Positions 42,650-51,044 of a DNA stretch of 64,000 bases are shown piece by piece (within the stretch, counting starts at the first letter, position 1; every line of letters begins with the position of its first letter). This DNA comes from Variovorax beijingensis (lineage in GTDB: Bacteria; Pseudomonadota; Gammaproteobacteria; Burkholderiales; Burkholderiaceae_C), in contig NZ_RXFQ01000013.1 in assembly GCF_003951285.1 (NCBI RefSeq), forward strand, positions 104,127-168,126, in the 5' to 3' direction. Under the pieces are notes generated by a model. It saw only the letters and a program-made list of their open reading frames with translations. It had not been told where the DNA came from and ran no database searches. Both the position numbers and the translations under genes were made by a program.

Positions 42650-42668
42650 ACCAGCCGCCGATCCGCTC

Positions 42669-42985
42669 TCAGACGATGCGCACCGACAGGTTCGGCAGGC
42701 CGTCGATGTGGATCTCGATCACTTCGCCGCGCACCACCGGCCCCACGTTCTCGGGCGTGCCCGAATAGATGATGTCGCCAGGCATCGGCTCGAAAGCCTG
42801 CGAGAGGCGGCCGATCTGCTCCGCCACCGACCAGATCATGTGCTTGAGCGTGGCGTTCTGCCTGGTCTGGCCGTTCACCTTGAGCCAGATCGCGCCGTCG
42901 GCGTAGTGGCCGACCTTGGCCACCGGATGGATCGGCCCGATGGGCGCCGAGCGGTCGAAGCTCTTGCCGATCTCCCAGGGCACGC
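42669..42985 (-). pseudogene. 3' remnant of a fumarylacetoacetate hydrolase family gene
   Basis: The frame encodes about 105 residues that match only the C-terminal half of the family: PWEIGKSFDRSAPIGPI, then WLKVNGQTRQNATLKHMIW and PGDIIYSGTPENVGPV. The N-terminal half with the metal ligands is missing. Upstream of the PW pair (about 42979-42985) the frame continues to an ATG at 43016, but that part is the antisense of an AraC fragment and looks unrelated. Enzyme activity is unlikely. The break point coincides with the start of the next remnant, so one deletion probably removed both 5' ends. Confidence 0.8.
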
Positions 42986-43112
42986 GGTCTACTTCGCCCG
43001 CTGCTTCAGGCTGCACAACGGCGTCACGCCGCGGCAGCTCCGCAGCCAGTCGGATGCGGAGCTGGCGACGGTGGCGCTGGACCGGAGCCGTCGGACCGCC
43101 AGCGTCGTTTGA
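42981..43112 (+). pseudogene. 3' remnant of an AraC-family regulator gene
   Basis: Reading 42981-43112 gives HAVYFARCFRLHNGVTPRQL and then RSQSDAELATVALD to a stop. This is the second helix-turn-helix of an AraC/XylS regulator (consensus YFxRxFRRxxGxTPxxYR) without its first half or effector domain. It begins exactly where the convergently truncated hydrolase gene breaks off. Originally the two genes would have been divergent, a normal regulator/target pair for aromatic catabolism. The stop overlaps a TTGACC that could now serve as a promoter element for the next gene. Confidence 0.75.
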
Positions 43113-43164
43113 CCACGGCGTAAGTCCTAAGTCCTATAAACCTTCGCCGCGCGCAGACTCGCGC

Positions 43165-43188
43165 TTGCCGGCCCCCCATGGCCGGCAA
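43165..43188 (+). promoter_or_regulatory. Perfect stem-loop just before the ribosome site of the LuxR/ATPase gene
   Basis: TTGCCGGCC (43165-43173) and GGCCGGCAA (43180-43188) pair perfectly around CCCCAT. The AAGGAG ribosome site starts six bases later at 43194. Upstream, TTGACC (43109-43114) and TATAAA (43135-43140) or TCCTAT (43132-43137) may form the promoter. The stem could tune translation or be an operator. Confidence 0.6.
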
Positions 43189-43203
43189 AGCACAAGGAGC
43201 GGC

Positions 43204-46200
43204 ATGGCCACGCTGGACCGGATGGGCTGTCATCGCTGCGGGCGCGTTCGCCTGCACGCCGATGCGCCATGTCCGGCCTGCGGCGCGGCGCTGCCTGCAG
43301 AAGCGGCGGTGGCGGGCGCGAACGAGCCCTTCGTCGGCCGCCGCGGCGAATTGCAGCTGGCGCACGATGCGCTCGGCGGGGCGCTGGGCGGGCGCGGCCG
43401 CGTCGTCATGCTGAGCGGCGAGGCCGGCATCGGCAAGACGCGGCTGGCCCAGGAGGTGGCAACACTGGCCCTGCGGCGCGGCATGCTGACCCTGTGGGGC
43501 CGCTGCCTCGAGGAACCCGGCGCGCCGCCTTTCCTGCCGTGGACCCGCGCGATGCAGGCCTGCCTGCGGGCCTGCCGCGACGAGCGCCTGCCCGCGCTGC
43601 TCGGGCGCGAGGCCGCCGCGGCGGTCGAGATCGCGCCCGAACTCGCCGGGCGGCTGCCCCCCGGCACCGCGGTGCCGGCGATCGGCGAGGGCGACCAGGC
43701 GCGCTTCCGGCTGTTTGCCGCGGTCGCGCATTTCTGGCGCCAGGTGGCGACGCTGCGCCCGCTGCTGCTGATCCTGGACAACCTGCACTGGGCCGATGCA
43801 TCGTCGCTGCGGCTGCTGGCCTTCATCGCCCAGGATGTCGGCGAATCCCGCATCCTGCTGCTCGGCTCCTACCGCGAGGCCGGCCTGTCGCGCCAGCATC
43901 CGCTGGCGGCCACCCTGGCCGAGCTGCTGAACACCCGGCAGTTCTGCCGCCTGCCGCTGCAAGGGCTGAGCCTCGAAGAGACCGAGCGGATGGTGGCCGC
44001 GGCCAGCGCCGTGACGCCGCCGCCCGCGGTCATTGCGACCATGCACCGCCGCACCGAGGGCAATCCGCTGTACCTGGTCGAGACGCTGCGCTTCCTGCAC
44101 CAGGGGCACTGCGGCAATGACCCGCAGGCCGCCGCGGCGCGGGCCGAGACTGTGCCCAGCGGCATCCGCGCGGTGATCGGCCGGCGGCTGAACCAGCTCT
44201 CGGCACCGTGCTGCGAACTGCTCGCGATCGCCGCGTCCATCGGCCGCGACTTCGACCTGCCGATGCTGGCCGAACTGGCCGGCGCCGGCGGCGAGGCCGC
44301 GCTGCTGGGCAGGCTCGACGAGGCGCTGGCGCAGCGCGTCATCGAGGCCATGCCGCCCGGGCCGCAGTACCAGTTCAGCCACGTGCTGATCCGCGAGGTG
44401 CTCTACGACGAGCTGCCCGCGGCGCGCCGCGTCGCGCTACACGGGCGCATCGCCGAGTTGCTCGAGGTGCGCCACGCCGGGGGCCTCGATGCGGTGCTGG
44501 CGCAGCTCGCCTACCACGCGGCCGCGGCCCTGCCGGCGGGCAACGCGGCGCGCGCGCTGGACATCGCGCAGCAGGCCGCCGCGCGGGCCGTGGCGCTGAT
44601 GGCGTACGAAGAGGCTCTGCGCTGCTACCGCCTCGCGCTGCAGTTGCAGGAACGCTGGCTGCCGGCCGAGCGCGCGCGGCATGGCGCGCTGCTGCTGGCG
44701 CTGGGTGCGGTCCAGGTGCATGCCGGCGAGAACGATGCCGGCGCCGCCACCTTTCTCGAAGCGGCCACGCTGGCGCGAGCGCTCGGCGACGCGGACCTGT
44801 TCGCGCAGGCGGCGCTCGGCTTCGAGGACAACGGCTGGCGCATCAGCCGCCCGGGCGAGCAGGCGGCGGCATTGCTCGAGGAAGCGCTGGCGTCATCGGA
44901 CGGTTTCGACGCCGCGCTGCGGGTCGACCTGCTGGCCGCGCTGTGCCGCGCCTGCATCTTCTGCGGCCGCCAGCCGCAGGCCAACGCGGCGCAGCGCCGG
45001 GCGGTTGCGCTGGCGCGCGGTCTGGCGATGCCGCACCCGCTGTTCAAGGCGCTGGCGGCGATCCTGCCGGCCCGCGCCGATCCCACCCAGCTCGACGAGC
45101 GCCTGCGCTGCGCGCGCGAAGCACTCGAAGTGGCCGAGCATGCCGGCCACATGGAATGGGTCGACGCGCTGACCGGCTGGTACTTCGGCGACCTGGTCGA
45201 GAAGGGAGAACTCGGCGCGGCGCGCCCGCTGGCGCAGGTCCATGTACGGGTGGCGGACGCGATCCGCCAGCCCTTCATGCAGGCCATGGGGCTGGCCAGC
45301 CTCACATTGCTCGCCGCCTACGAGGGCCGCTTCGCGGATGCCGAGCGGCTGGCCGGCGAGACCTTCACGATCGGGCAGCGCTTCCTGCCCGGCAACGCGC
45401 AGGGCGCCTACAGCCTGCAGATCTTCGTGCTGCGGCGGCACCAGGGCCGCCTCGGCGAGGTGCTGCCGGTGCTGCGCGGCTTGGTCGGCAGCGTGCCGCG
45501 CGACAGCCTCTGGCAGCCCGGCCTCGCGCTGATCTGCGCCGAACTCGACCTGCACGAGCCGGCCCGCGAGGCCTACGAGGCGCTTGCGGCCGACGGCTTT
45601 TCCGGCATTGCGCGCGACGGCATGTGGCTGACCAACATCGTCTTTGCGGCCGAGGTCTGCGCCCGCCTCGGCGACCGGCCGCGCGCAGCGCTGCTGTACC
45701 GGCTGCTCGCGCCCTATGCCGGCCGCAACGTGGTGACCGGCACCAACATCGCCTGCTTCGGCGCCGTGGACCGCTACCGCGGCATGCTGGCCGCACTGGC
45801 CGGCGACGATGCGAACGCCGCGGTGCATCTGGAGGCCGCGGTCGCCCTGGACGAGCGCTGCGGCGGCCGCCCCTGGCTTGCGTACAGCCGCTTCGAATGG
45901 GCGCGCTGGCTGGCCGCGCACGGCGATGCAGCGGCCGCGAGCACGCAGCTCGATGCGGCACTCGCGCTCGGCCGCGAACTGGGCATGGCCAGCCTGGCGC
46001 GGCGCTGCGAGGCGCTGCAGCGCGAACTGGCAGGCGCCAACTCGGTGCCGTCCACGTCCCCCGAGGGCCTGAGCCGGCGCGAGCTCGCCGTGCTGCGGCT
46101 GCTCTGCGCCGGCTGCAGCAACCAGGCGATTGCCGAGCGCCTGTTCATCAGCCCGCACACGGTGGCACACCACGTGCGCCACATCCTCTCGAAGACCGAC

Positions 46201-46275
46201 TGCCGCAGCCGCACCGAAGCCGCGGCCTGGGCGCACCGCCACCGCGTCGCAGCCGAGGGCCTGGAGCAATCCTGA
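43204..46275 (+). CDS. Large LuxR-family ATPase regulator (LAL type) with N-terminal zinc-ribbon-like motif
   Basis: A 1023-residue signal-transducing regulator. Cys9, 12, 23 and 26 form CxxC-x10-CxxC (CHRCGRVRLHADAPCPACG), a zinc-ribbon-like knuckle not usual in this group. An AAA/STAND ATPase follows with Walker A GEAGIGKT (residues 72-79) and Walker B LLLILDNLHWAD. A long helical, TPR-like sensor region makes up residues 400-930. The C-terminus is a LuxR helix-turn-helix (LSRRELAVLRLLCAGCSNQA and SPHTVAHHVRHILSKTDCRS). The ATG at 43204 has AAGGAG. Downstream haemoglobin and cupin genes on the same strand are plausible targets. Inducer unknown. Confidence 0.9.
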   Translation: MATLDRMGCHRCGRVRLHADAPCPACGAALPAEAAVAGANEPFVGRRGELQLAHDALGGALGGRGRVVMLSGEAGIGKTRLAQEVATLALRRGMLTLWGRCLEEPGAPPFLPWTRAMQACLRACRDERLPALLGREAAAAVEIAPELAGRLPPGTAVPAIGEGDQARFRLFAAVAHFWRQVATLRPLLLILDNLHWADASSLRLLAFIAQDVGESRILLLGSYREAGLSRQHPLAATLAELLNTRQFCRLPLQGLSLEETERMVAAASAVTPPPAVIATMHRRTEGNPLYLVETLRFLHQGHCGNDPQAAAARAETVPSGIRAVIGRRLNQLSAPCCELLAIAASIGRDFDLPMLAELAGAGGEAALLGRLDEALAQRVIEAMPPGPQYQFSHVLIREVLYDELPAARRVALHGRIAELLEVRHAGGLDAVLAQLAYHAAAALPAGNAARALDIAQQAAARAVALMAYEEALRCYRLALQLQERWLPAERARHGALLLALGAVQVHAGENDAGAATFLEAATLARALGDADLFAQAALGFEDNGWRISRPGEQAAALLEEALASSDGFDAALRVDLLAALCRACIFCGRQPQANAAQRRAVALARGLAMPHPLFKALAAILPARADPTQLDERLRCAREALEVAEHAGHMEWVDALTGWYFGDLVEKGELGAARPLAQVHVRVADAIRQPFMQAMGLASLTLLAAYEGRFADAERLAGETFTIGQRFLPGNAQGAYSLQIFVLRRHQGRLGEVLPVLRGLVGSVPRDSLWQPGLALICAELDLHEPAREAYEALAADGFSGIARDGMWLTNIVFAAEVCARLGDRPRAALLYRLLAPYAGRNVVTGTNIACFGAVDRYRGMLAALAGDDANAAVHLEAAVALDERCGGRPWLAYSRFEWARWLAAHGDAAAASTQLDAALALGRELGMASLARRCEALQRELAGANSVPSTSPEGLSRRELAVLRLLCAGCSNQAIAERLFISPHTVAHHVRHILSKTDCRSRTEAAAWAHRHRVAAEGLEQS

Positions 46276-46394
46276 TCGCCGGGGCGGCCCGGCGCGAAAT
46301 GGTCAATTCGGGCGATGCGCCGCCGCGCACACAAGCCTAACTTCGGGTCTCGGGCTCGGCGCCGCCGGGCCCCTCAACCGAAGGAGTGCGCCCC

Positions 46395-46754
46395 ATGCCT
46401 GCAACCCTGTACGAACGACTTGGTGGAGAGGAGCGCATCCAGCGGCTCGTCACCGACGTCGTCGAGAACCACTACACCAATCCGCTCATCCGTTCGCGCT
46501 TTGCGAACAGCAACCGCGCCGAGGTCGAGCGCCACGTGGTCGAGTTCCTCTGCTCCGGCAGCGGCGGCCCGCAGTGCTACACCGGCAAGGACCTGGTGTC
46601 GGCCCACAAGGGCATGAACATCAGCGAGCAGGAGCTGGTCGCCGCAATGGACGACATCGTCGCGGCCATGACCAAGAACGGCTACGACCAGGCCGAGAAG
46701 AACGAGGTGGTCGCAATCCTCTATTCGTTGAAGGGCGACGTGGTGCGGCTGTAG
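46395..46754 (+). CDS. Group I truncated haemoglobin
   Basis: A 119-residue 2-on-2 globin of the TrHbN type. The family start ATLYERLGGEERIQRLVTDV, the B-helix ENHYTNPLIRSRF, and YTGKDLVSAHKGMNISEQE with the proximal-histidine region are clear. Such proteins bind O2 or NO and can detoxify nitric oxide. The ATG at 46395 has AAGGAG (46381-46386) at ideal spacing; a GTG three codons earlier overlaps that site and is rejected. It lies 119 bases after the LuxR/ATPase gene and 70 before the cupin gene. Confidence 0.95.
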   Translation: MPATLYERLGGEERIQRLVTDVVENHYTNPLIRSRFANSNRAEVERHVVEFLCSGSGGPQCYTGKDLVSAHKGMNISEQELVAAMDDIVAAMTKNGYDQAEKNEVVAILYSLKGDVVRL

Positions 46755-46824
46755 ACGCAGCCGCCGGTCTCGCTCGCGCCCCGGCGGCGTTTCGCCGGTG
46801 ACACGGAAGGAAAGGAACCTCACC

Positions 46825-47295
46825 ATGACACGCCAACCATTTGCCGCCTGGGCGATCGGCGCAGCCCTGATTGCGGCCATCGCCACCAGCTGGGCCCAGT
46901 CCGGCGACCACCGGATGATCTCGCCTGCCGACCTCAAATGGGCCGATGTTCCCTCGCTGCCGCCCGGCGCGAAGCTCGCGGTGATCGAAGGCCCCATGAG
47001 TGAGGCCGTGCCCTTCACGGTGCGCATCAAGGTGCCGGCCAATTACCGGATCCCGTCGCACTGGCATCCGGCCGTCGAGCGCGTGACCGTGCTCTCGGGC
47101 ACCTTCCACATGGGCCTGGGCGACAAGCTCGACATGCAGAAGTCGATGCCGGTGGTCGCGGGCGGCATGATGATCCTGCAGCCCAAGACGCCGCACTTCG
47201 CCTGGACCAGCGAGGAAACCGTGGTGCAGCTGCACGGCACCGGCCCCTGGGGCGTCACCTACGTCAATCCGGCGGACGACCCGCGGGCGAAATGA
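46825..47295 (+). CDS. Exported cupin-domain protein
   Basis: A 156-residue protein with a signal peptide (AAWAIGAALIAAIATSWAQS) and one cupin barrel. The metal site is in SHWHPAVERVTVLSGTFHMG and the second motif ILQPKTPHFAWT. It resembles small periplasmic cupins of unknown activity. GGAAGGAAAGGAACC gives a strong ribosome site. It is the last plus-strand gene before a convergent DUF4242 gene, with 3 bases between the stops, and may share the haemoglobin transcript. Confidence 0.88.
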   Translation: MTRQPFAAWAIGAALIAAIATSWAQSGDHRMISPADLKWADVPSLPPGAKLAVIEGPMSEAVPFTVRIKVPANYRIPSHWHPAVERVTVLSGTFHMGLGDKLDMQKSMPVVAGGMMILQPKTPHFAWTSEETVVQLHGTGPWGVTYVNPADDPRAK

Positions 47296-47298
47296 CCT

Positions 47299-47574
47299 TC
47301 AGGCCGACATGAGGTCGGCCGGCAGCGGCGGCGGGCGCAGCTCGCCGACCTCGACCACCACGTCGGCCGGCAGTCCGTTGCGCCGCGCCGCCTCGCGGAT
47401 CGGCTCGATGCCGGGGGCTTCGTACAGGCAGTACGTCTTCTTCTTGTCGGCACTGAGGAACGAATACAGCCAGCGTACGCCGACGTCGTCGTTGACGCGG
47501 ATGATGCCGGCCGCAGCCTCGGGCGAGACCTCGAGTTGATCCGCAAAATTGCGCTCGATCAGATAGAGAGGCAT
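47299..47574 (-). CDS. DUF4242 (SCO4226-type) small protein
   Basis: A 91-residue single-domain protein. PLYLIERNFADQLEVSPEAA, VRWLYSFLSADKKKTYCLYE and APGIEPIREAARRNGLPADV are the features of the DUF4242 family, one member of which (SCO4226) binds nickel. The ATG at 47574 has AAGGAG. In other genomes such genes lie beside large LuxR ATPase regulators, which fits this neighbourhood. Function unknown. Confidence 0.88.
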   Translation of the reverse strand: MPLYLIERNFADQLEVSPEAAAGIIRVNDDVGVRWLYSFLSADKKKTYCLYEAPGIEPIREAARRNGLPADVVVEVGELRPPPLPADLMSA

Positions 47575-47644
47575 GGCGGCTCCTTCGTCGTGAGGAAGTG
47601 CCATCGTAGTACGGCTGGCCGCAAAAACCTAAGATGTGCCCTTC

Positions 47645-48187
47645 ATGGACACATCACCCGACAACCCGGCGCGCCCGCGGATCTACCTTGCCGGCCCCGA
47701 CGTCTTCCGACCCGATGCCAGGGAGCACTTCGTGCGGCTCGCGGCAGCCTGCGACGCGCTGGGGCTGGCGGCCCTGCTGCCGGCCGACGGCAACGAGGAG
47801 CCGGGTGCGCAGGCGCCGGAAATGCAGATCTACCAGGCCAACATGCAGCGCCTTCGCGGCGCCGACGGTGTGGTGGCCAACCTCGCGTGCTTCCGCGGCC
47901 TGGAGCCCGATTCGGGCACGGTGTTCGAGGTGGGCGCCGCGGTGGCGCTGCAGATTCCGGTCGTGGCCTACGGCGTGCCCGCGGGCAGCTATGCGGACCG
48001 CGCCCGCTCGGCGCTGCAGTGCGCGCCAGATGCGGTCGGAGTGCTGCGCGAGAGCGGCAGCGGCATCGCGGTCGAGGACTTCGGGCAGCCGCTGAACCTC
48101 ATGCTGGCCTGCTCGATCCACATCGCGCCGACGCCGGAAGCGGCGCTGCAGAAGATGGCGGAACTGCTCGCCGCGCCTGCGCGCTGA
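47645..48187 (+). CDS. Nucleoside 2-deoxyribosyltransferase
   Basis: A 180-residue enzyme that moves deoxyribose between purine or pyrimidine bases, a salvage reaction. RIYLAGPDVFRPDAREHF is the family start and PDSGTVFEVGAAVALQIPVV carries the nucleophilic glutamate. The ATG at 47645 has little ribosome site; a GTG at 47636 in the same frame is possible. It is divergent from the DUF4242 gene across 70 bases and converges on a LysR gene. Confidence 0.92.
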   Translation: MDTSPDNPARPRIYLAGPDVFRPDAREHFVRLAAACDALGLAALLPADGNEEPGAQAPEMQIYQANMQRLRGADGVVANLACFRGLEPDSGTVFEVGAAVALQIPVVAYGVPAGSYADRARSALQCAPDAVGVLRESGSGIAVEDFGQPLNLMLACSIHIAPTPEAALQKMAELLAAPAR

Positions 48188-48211
48188 GCCGGCCGGGGAA
48201 GGGCGCGGCGG

Positions 48212-49117
48212 CTACTTCGCCGCCACCTGCTCCACCGGTGCCACCAGGTGCTCGAGCATGCGCCGCGCATTGAGCGGCAGCTCCTGCGACGAGCGTACGC
48301 ATGCCATCAGCGTGCGCTCGGCCCAGGCGTCGCCGAGCGCGGCGCGCGCGATCTTCATCGAGCGGGCGCAGCGTTCGGCCGCCGTCTGCGGCACGATGCC
48401 CACGCCGACGCCGTTCTCCACCATGCGGCACACGGCCTCGAAGTTGCCCACGCGCACCCGGTACGCCAGGTGCCTGCCGAGCGCGCGGGCATGCTGCGTG
48501 AGCAGCAGCTGCAGCGCGCTGTCGGCGGGCAGGCCGACGAACTCGCTGTCGATCACCTCGGCCAGCATCACGCGCCGGCGCCCGGCCAGCGCATGGCCGC
48601 GCGGCATCACCAGCACCAGATCGTCGCGCCGGAACGGGTGGCATTCGAGGCCCTCGGTGCCGATGGCGTCCGAGACGATGCCGATGTCGCACCGACCGCC
48701 GCGCAGCGCGTCGACGGTGTCCGGGCTGGGGCGTTCCTCGAGGTCGACCGAGATGCGCGGGTGCTGCATGAGAAAGCGGCTCAGCACCTCGGGCAGGTGC
48801 TCGGTCAGCGCCGAGGTGCCGCACATGAACCGCACATGGCCCTTGAGGCCCTGGCCGTACTCGCCGAGCTCGCCGCGCAGGCGCTCCATCTGCTGCAGCA
48901 CCACGCGCGCATGGTGCAGCAGCGTGCGGCCGGCCTCGGTGGGGCGCACGCCCTGTGCATGGCGCGTGAGCAGCGGGCTGCCGAGGGCGTCTTCCATGCC
49001 GCGCACGCGCTGGCTGGCCGAGGCGAGCGTCATGTGCGAGCGCGCCGCGCCGGCCGTGAGGCTGCCGGCCTCGACCACATGGAGAAAAAGCCGCAGGTCG
49101 GTGAGATCGAATCGCAT
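48212..49117 (-). CDS. LysR-family regulator
   Basis: A 301-residue LysR-type regulator: N-terminal helix-turn-helix (LTDLRLFLHVVEAGSLTAGA and LASASQRVRGMEDALGSPLL), then an effector domain to the end. It is divergent from a TauE/SafE-type permease gene across 102 bases that contain a perfect palindrome, so that permease is its probable target. Effector not predictable; sulfonates or sulfite-like anions would fit the partner family. Confidence 0.92.
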   Translation of the reverse strand: MRFDLTDLRLFLHVVEAGSLTAGAARSHMTLASASQRVRGMEDALGSPLLTRHAQGVRPTEAGRTLLHHARVVLQQMERLRGELGEYGQGLKGHVRFMCGTSALTEHLPEVLSRFLMQHPRISVDLEERPSPDTVDALRGGRCDIGIVSDAIGTEGLECHPFRRDDLVLVMPRGHALAGRRRVMLAEVIDSEFVGLPADSALQLLLTQHARALGRHLAYRVRVGNFEAVCRMVENGVGVGIVPQTAAERCARSMKIARAALGDAWAERTLMACVRSSQELPLNARRMLEHLVAPVEQVAAK

Positions 49118-49142
49118 GGTGAGGCCGCAAGGTAGCACGGGA

Positions 49143-49163
49143 GCCTCAGCCTGTGCCTGAGGC
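49143..49163. promoter_or_regulatory. Palindrome in the LysR/TauE divergent region
   Basis: GCCTCAG (49143-49149) and CTGAGGC (49157-49163) are perfect arms around CCTGTGC, 25 bases before the LysR start and 57 before the permease start. It suits the LysR recognition site. Confidence 0.55.
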
Positions 49164-49219
49164 CGGCTGCGCGAATGCCGCATTTTCAGGCGCGGCTGTG
49201 GCCGGCAGACTGCGCCGCA

Positions 49220-49987
49220 ATGACGATTTCGAACGAACTGGCAGAACTGGCAAGGGGCCACTGGGCGGCGGCCGCCCTGGTGTTTCTGCTGGCCGGCGTG
49301 GTCAAGGGCGTGATCGGGCTCGGGCTGCCGACGGTGTCGATGGCGCTGCTCGCACTCTGGATGCCGCCGGTGCGCGCGGCGGCGCTGCTGATTGGGCCTT
49401 CGCTCGTCACCAACCTCTGGCAGACCGGGCCGCGCGCGAGCTTCTGGCCGGTGCTGCGCCGCATCGGCGGCATGCAGGCGGGCATCGTGGCGGGCACCCT
49501 CGGCGGCGTGCTGTGGTTTGGCGTGCCGGCGGGCACCTGGGCCTCGGTGGCGCTGGGGGTGGCGCTGGTGGCGTACGCGCTCTGGGGGCTCGCGGGCCGG
49601 CAGCTGCAGGTGCCCGCGGCGCACGAGCGCTGGCTCGGACCGGTGGTGGGCGCCGCCACCGGGTTGGTGACGGCGGTGACCGGGGTGTTCGTGGTGCCGG
49701 CCGTGCCCTATCTGCAGGCCCTGGGCTTCCAGCGCGATGCGCTGATCCAGGCGATGGGAATCTCGTTCACCACCTCGACCGTGGTGCTCGCCATCGGGCT
49801 CGCGGGCAACGGCAGCTATCCGATGGCGGCGGTGGGGGGATCGCTCGCCATGCTGGTGCCGGCCATCGGCGGCATGGCGATTGGAACGTGGCTGCGCAAG
49901 CGGCTGCCGGTGGCGGTGTTCAGGCGTTGCTTCCTGGCCGGGCTGGCGCTGCTGGGGCTCTACATGGTGGCTCGCGCGCTGGCGTGA
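49220..49987 (+). CDS. TauE/SafE-family sulfite/anion exporter
   Basis: A 255-residue inner-membrane protein with about eight helices in two repeats. LAGVVKGVIGLGLPTVSMAL is the first family motif and PVVGAATGLVTAVTGVFVVP the second. Members export sulfite, sulfoacetate or related anions. The ATG at 49220 is preferred because the 15 codons before it are not family-like. Partner of the divergent LysR gene. Confidence 0.9.
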   Translation: MTISNELAELARGHWAAAALVFLLAGVVKGVIGLGLPTVSMALLALWMPPVRAAALLIGPSLVTNLWQTGPRASFWPVLRRIGGMQAGIVAGTLGGVLWFGVPAGTWASVALGVALVAYALWGLAGRQLQVPAAHERWLGPVVGAATGLVTAVTGVFVVPAVPYLQALGFQRDALIQAMGISFTTSTVVLAIGLAGNGSYPMAAVGGSLAMLVPAIGGMAIGTWLRKRLPVAVFRRCFLAGLALLGLYMVARALA

Positions 49988-50008
49988 ACCCGAAGAACCC
50001 GACAAGCC

Positions 50009-50485
50009 CTACGCTGCGGGCAAGGCCGCGCGAACGCGCTCGATGGCCTGCTGGTAGGGCAGGGTGAAGCTGCCGGTGTCGTCGCCGGCCGCCAGCCAGC
50101 TGAAAGAGAACACCAGACCGTCTTCCTCGGGGCTGCCCATGGCCACATGGTCGAAGGTTTCGGGCAGCGGGCCATCGGCGCGCATCAGGAACAGGTGCCA
50201 CAGCTGGGGGTGGCGCAGCGTATTGCCCTCGATGCCGGCTTCGCAGTCGCGCTGCAGGGTGCCGAGCGGCTGCAGTTCGCCGACATGGTCGATACCCGAT
50301 TCCTCCAGCAGCTCGCGGCGCACCGCCACCTCGGGCGATTCGCCGGGCTCGATGGTGCCCTTGGGCAGCTGCATGTTGCCGTCGCCGGGGTGGCGGAACA
50401 CCAGCAGCCGGCCCCTGGCGTCGACCAGGCAGGCGCAGGCCTTCAGGATCGGGCCGGCACGGCCGCGGCTGCTGCTGTCGTTCAT
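50009..50485 (-). CDS. NUDIX hydrolase
   Basis: A 158-residue pyrophosphohydrolase. The Nudix box GTIEPGESPEVAVRREL with LEESGI follows Gx5Ex7REUxEExGU exactly. Preceding PKGTIE and the spacing are like those of diadenosine-polyphosphate or (d)NTP hydrolases, but the substrate is open. Its ATG overlaps the yqeY stop (TGATG), so it is translationally coupled and ends an rpsU-yqeY-nudix unit. Confidence 0.92.
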   Translation of the reverse strand: MNDSSSRGRAGPILKACACLVDARGRLLVFRHPGDGNMQLPKGTIEPGESPEVAVRRELLEESGIDHVGELQPLGTLQRDCEAGIEGNTLRHPQLWHLFLMRADGPLPETFDHVAMGSPEEDGLVFSFSWLAAGDDTGSFTLPYQQAIERVRAALPAA

Positions 50486-50934
50486 CAGGCGTTCGCGAGG
50501 GCGGCCTTGACGGCGGCGCTCACTTGGCCCATGTCGGCCTTGCCCGCGAGGCGGGTCTTGACCGCGCCCATCACCTTGCCCATGTCGCCGGGCCCCTTGG
50601 CGCCCAGTTCGGCCACGATGGTTTTCACTTCCGCGGCCACTTCGTCGGCGCTCATGCGCTGCGGCAGGTAGACCTCGAGCACCTTGATCTCGGCCGATTC
50701 CTTGTCGGCCAGGTCGGCGCGGCCGCCGGTGGTGAACGCGGCGATCGAGTCCTTGCGCTGCTTGACCATCTTGTCGACGATGGCAACGACCATGGCGTCG
50801 TCGAGCTCCACGCGCTCGTCGACTTCCTTCTGCTTCAGCGCGGCCAGCAGCAGGCGGATGGTGCCCAGGCGCTCCGAGTCCTTGGCGCGCATCGCGGTCT
50901 TCATGTCTTCGGTGATCTGTTCTTTGAGTGTCAT
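50485..50934 (-). CDS. yqeY: GatB/YqeY-domain protein
   Basis: A 149-residue helical protein of the YqeY family, related to the tRNA-binding tail of the GatB amidotransferase subunit. MTLKEQITEDMKTAMRAKDS, the middle KVLEVYLPQRMSADEVAAEV and GPGDMGKVMGAVKTRLAGKA are diagnostic. The ATG at 50934 has AAAGG; an upstream GTG is not needed. It follows rpsU with an intrinsic terminator between, so it is expressed by read-through or its own promoter. Confidence 0.93.
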   Translation of the reverse strand: MTLKEQITEDMKTAMRAKDSERLGTIRLLLAALKQKEVDERVELDDAMVVAIVDKMVKQRKDSIAAFTTGGRADLADKESAEIKVLEVYLPQRMSADEVAAEVKTIVAELGAKGPGDMGKVMGAVKTRLAGKADMGQVSAAVKAALANA

Positions 50935-50950
50935 TGGGCACAACCTTTCG

Positions 50951-50989
50951 GAAAAAACAAAAGCCGCGGCAGGTTTCCCTGGCGCGGCT
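50951..50989 (-). terminator. Rho-independent terminator between rpsU and yqeY
   Basis: On the minus strand AGCCGCG pairs with CGCGGCT (plus-strand 50983-50989 and 50962-50968), extended inside by a CAGG/CCTG pair, and is followed by TTTTGTTTTTTC (50950-50961). This is a canonical terminator placed 56 bases after the rpsU stop. Confidence 0.85.
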
Positions 50990-51044
50990 GGAGCAACGGA
51001 ACGCTGGCGGTGACTTTCGTCGACGGCCGGGCCCGGGGTGTTGC

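Noticed and set aside
42708..43112. A 134-codon plus-strand frame
   Set aside because: Only the last 44 codons resemble a protein (AraC remnant). The first part is antisense to the hydrolase remnant.
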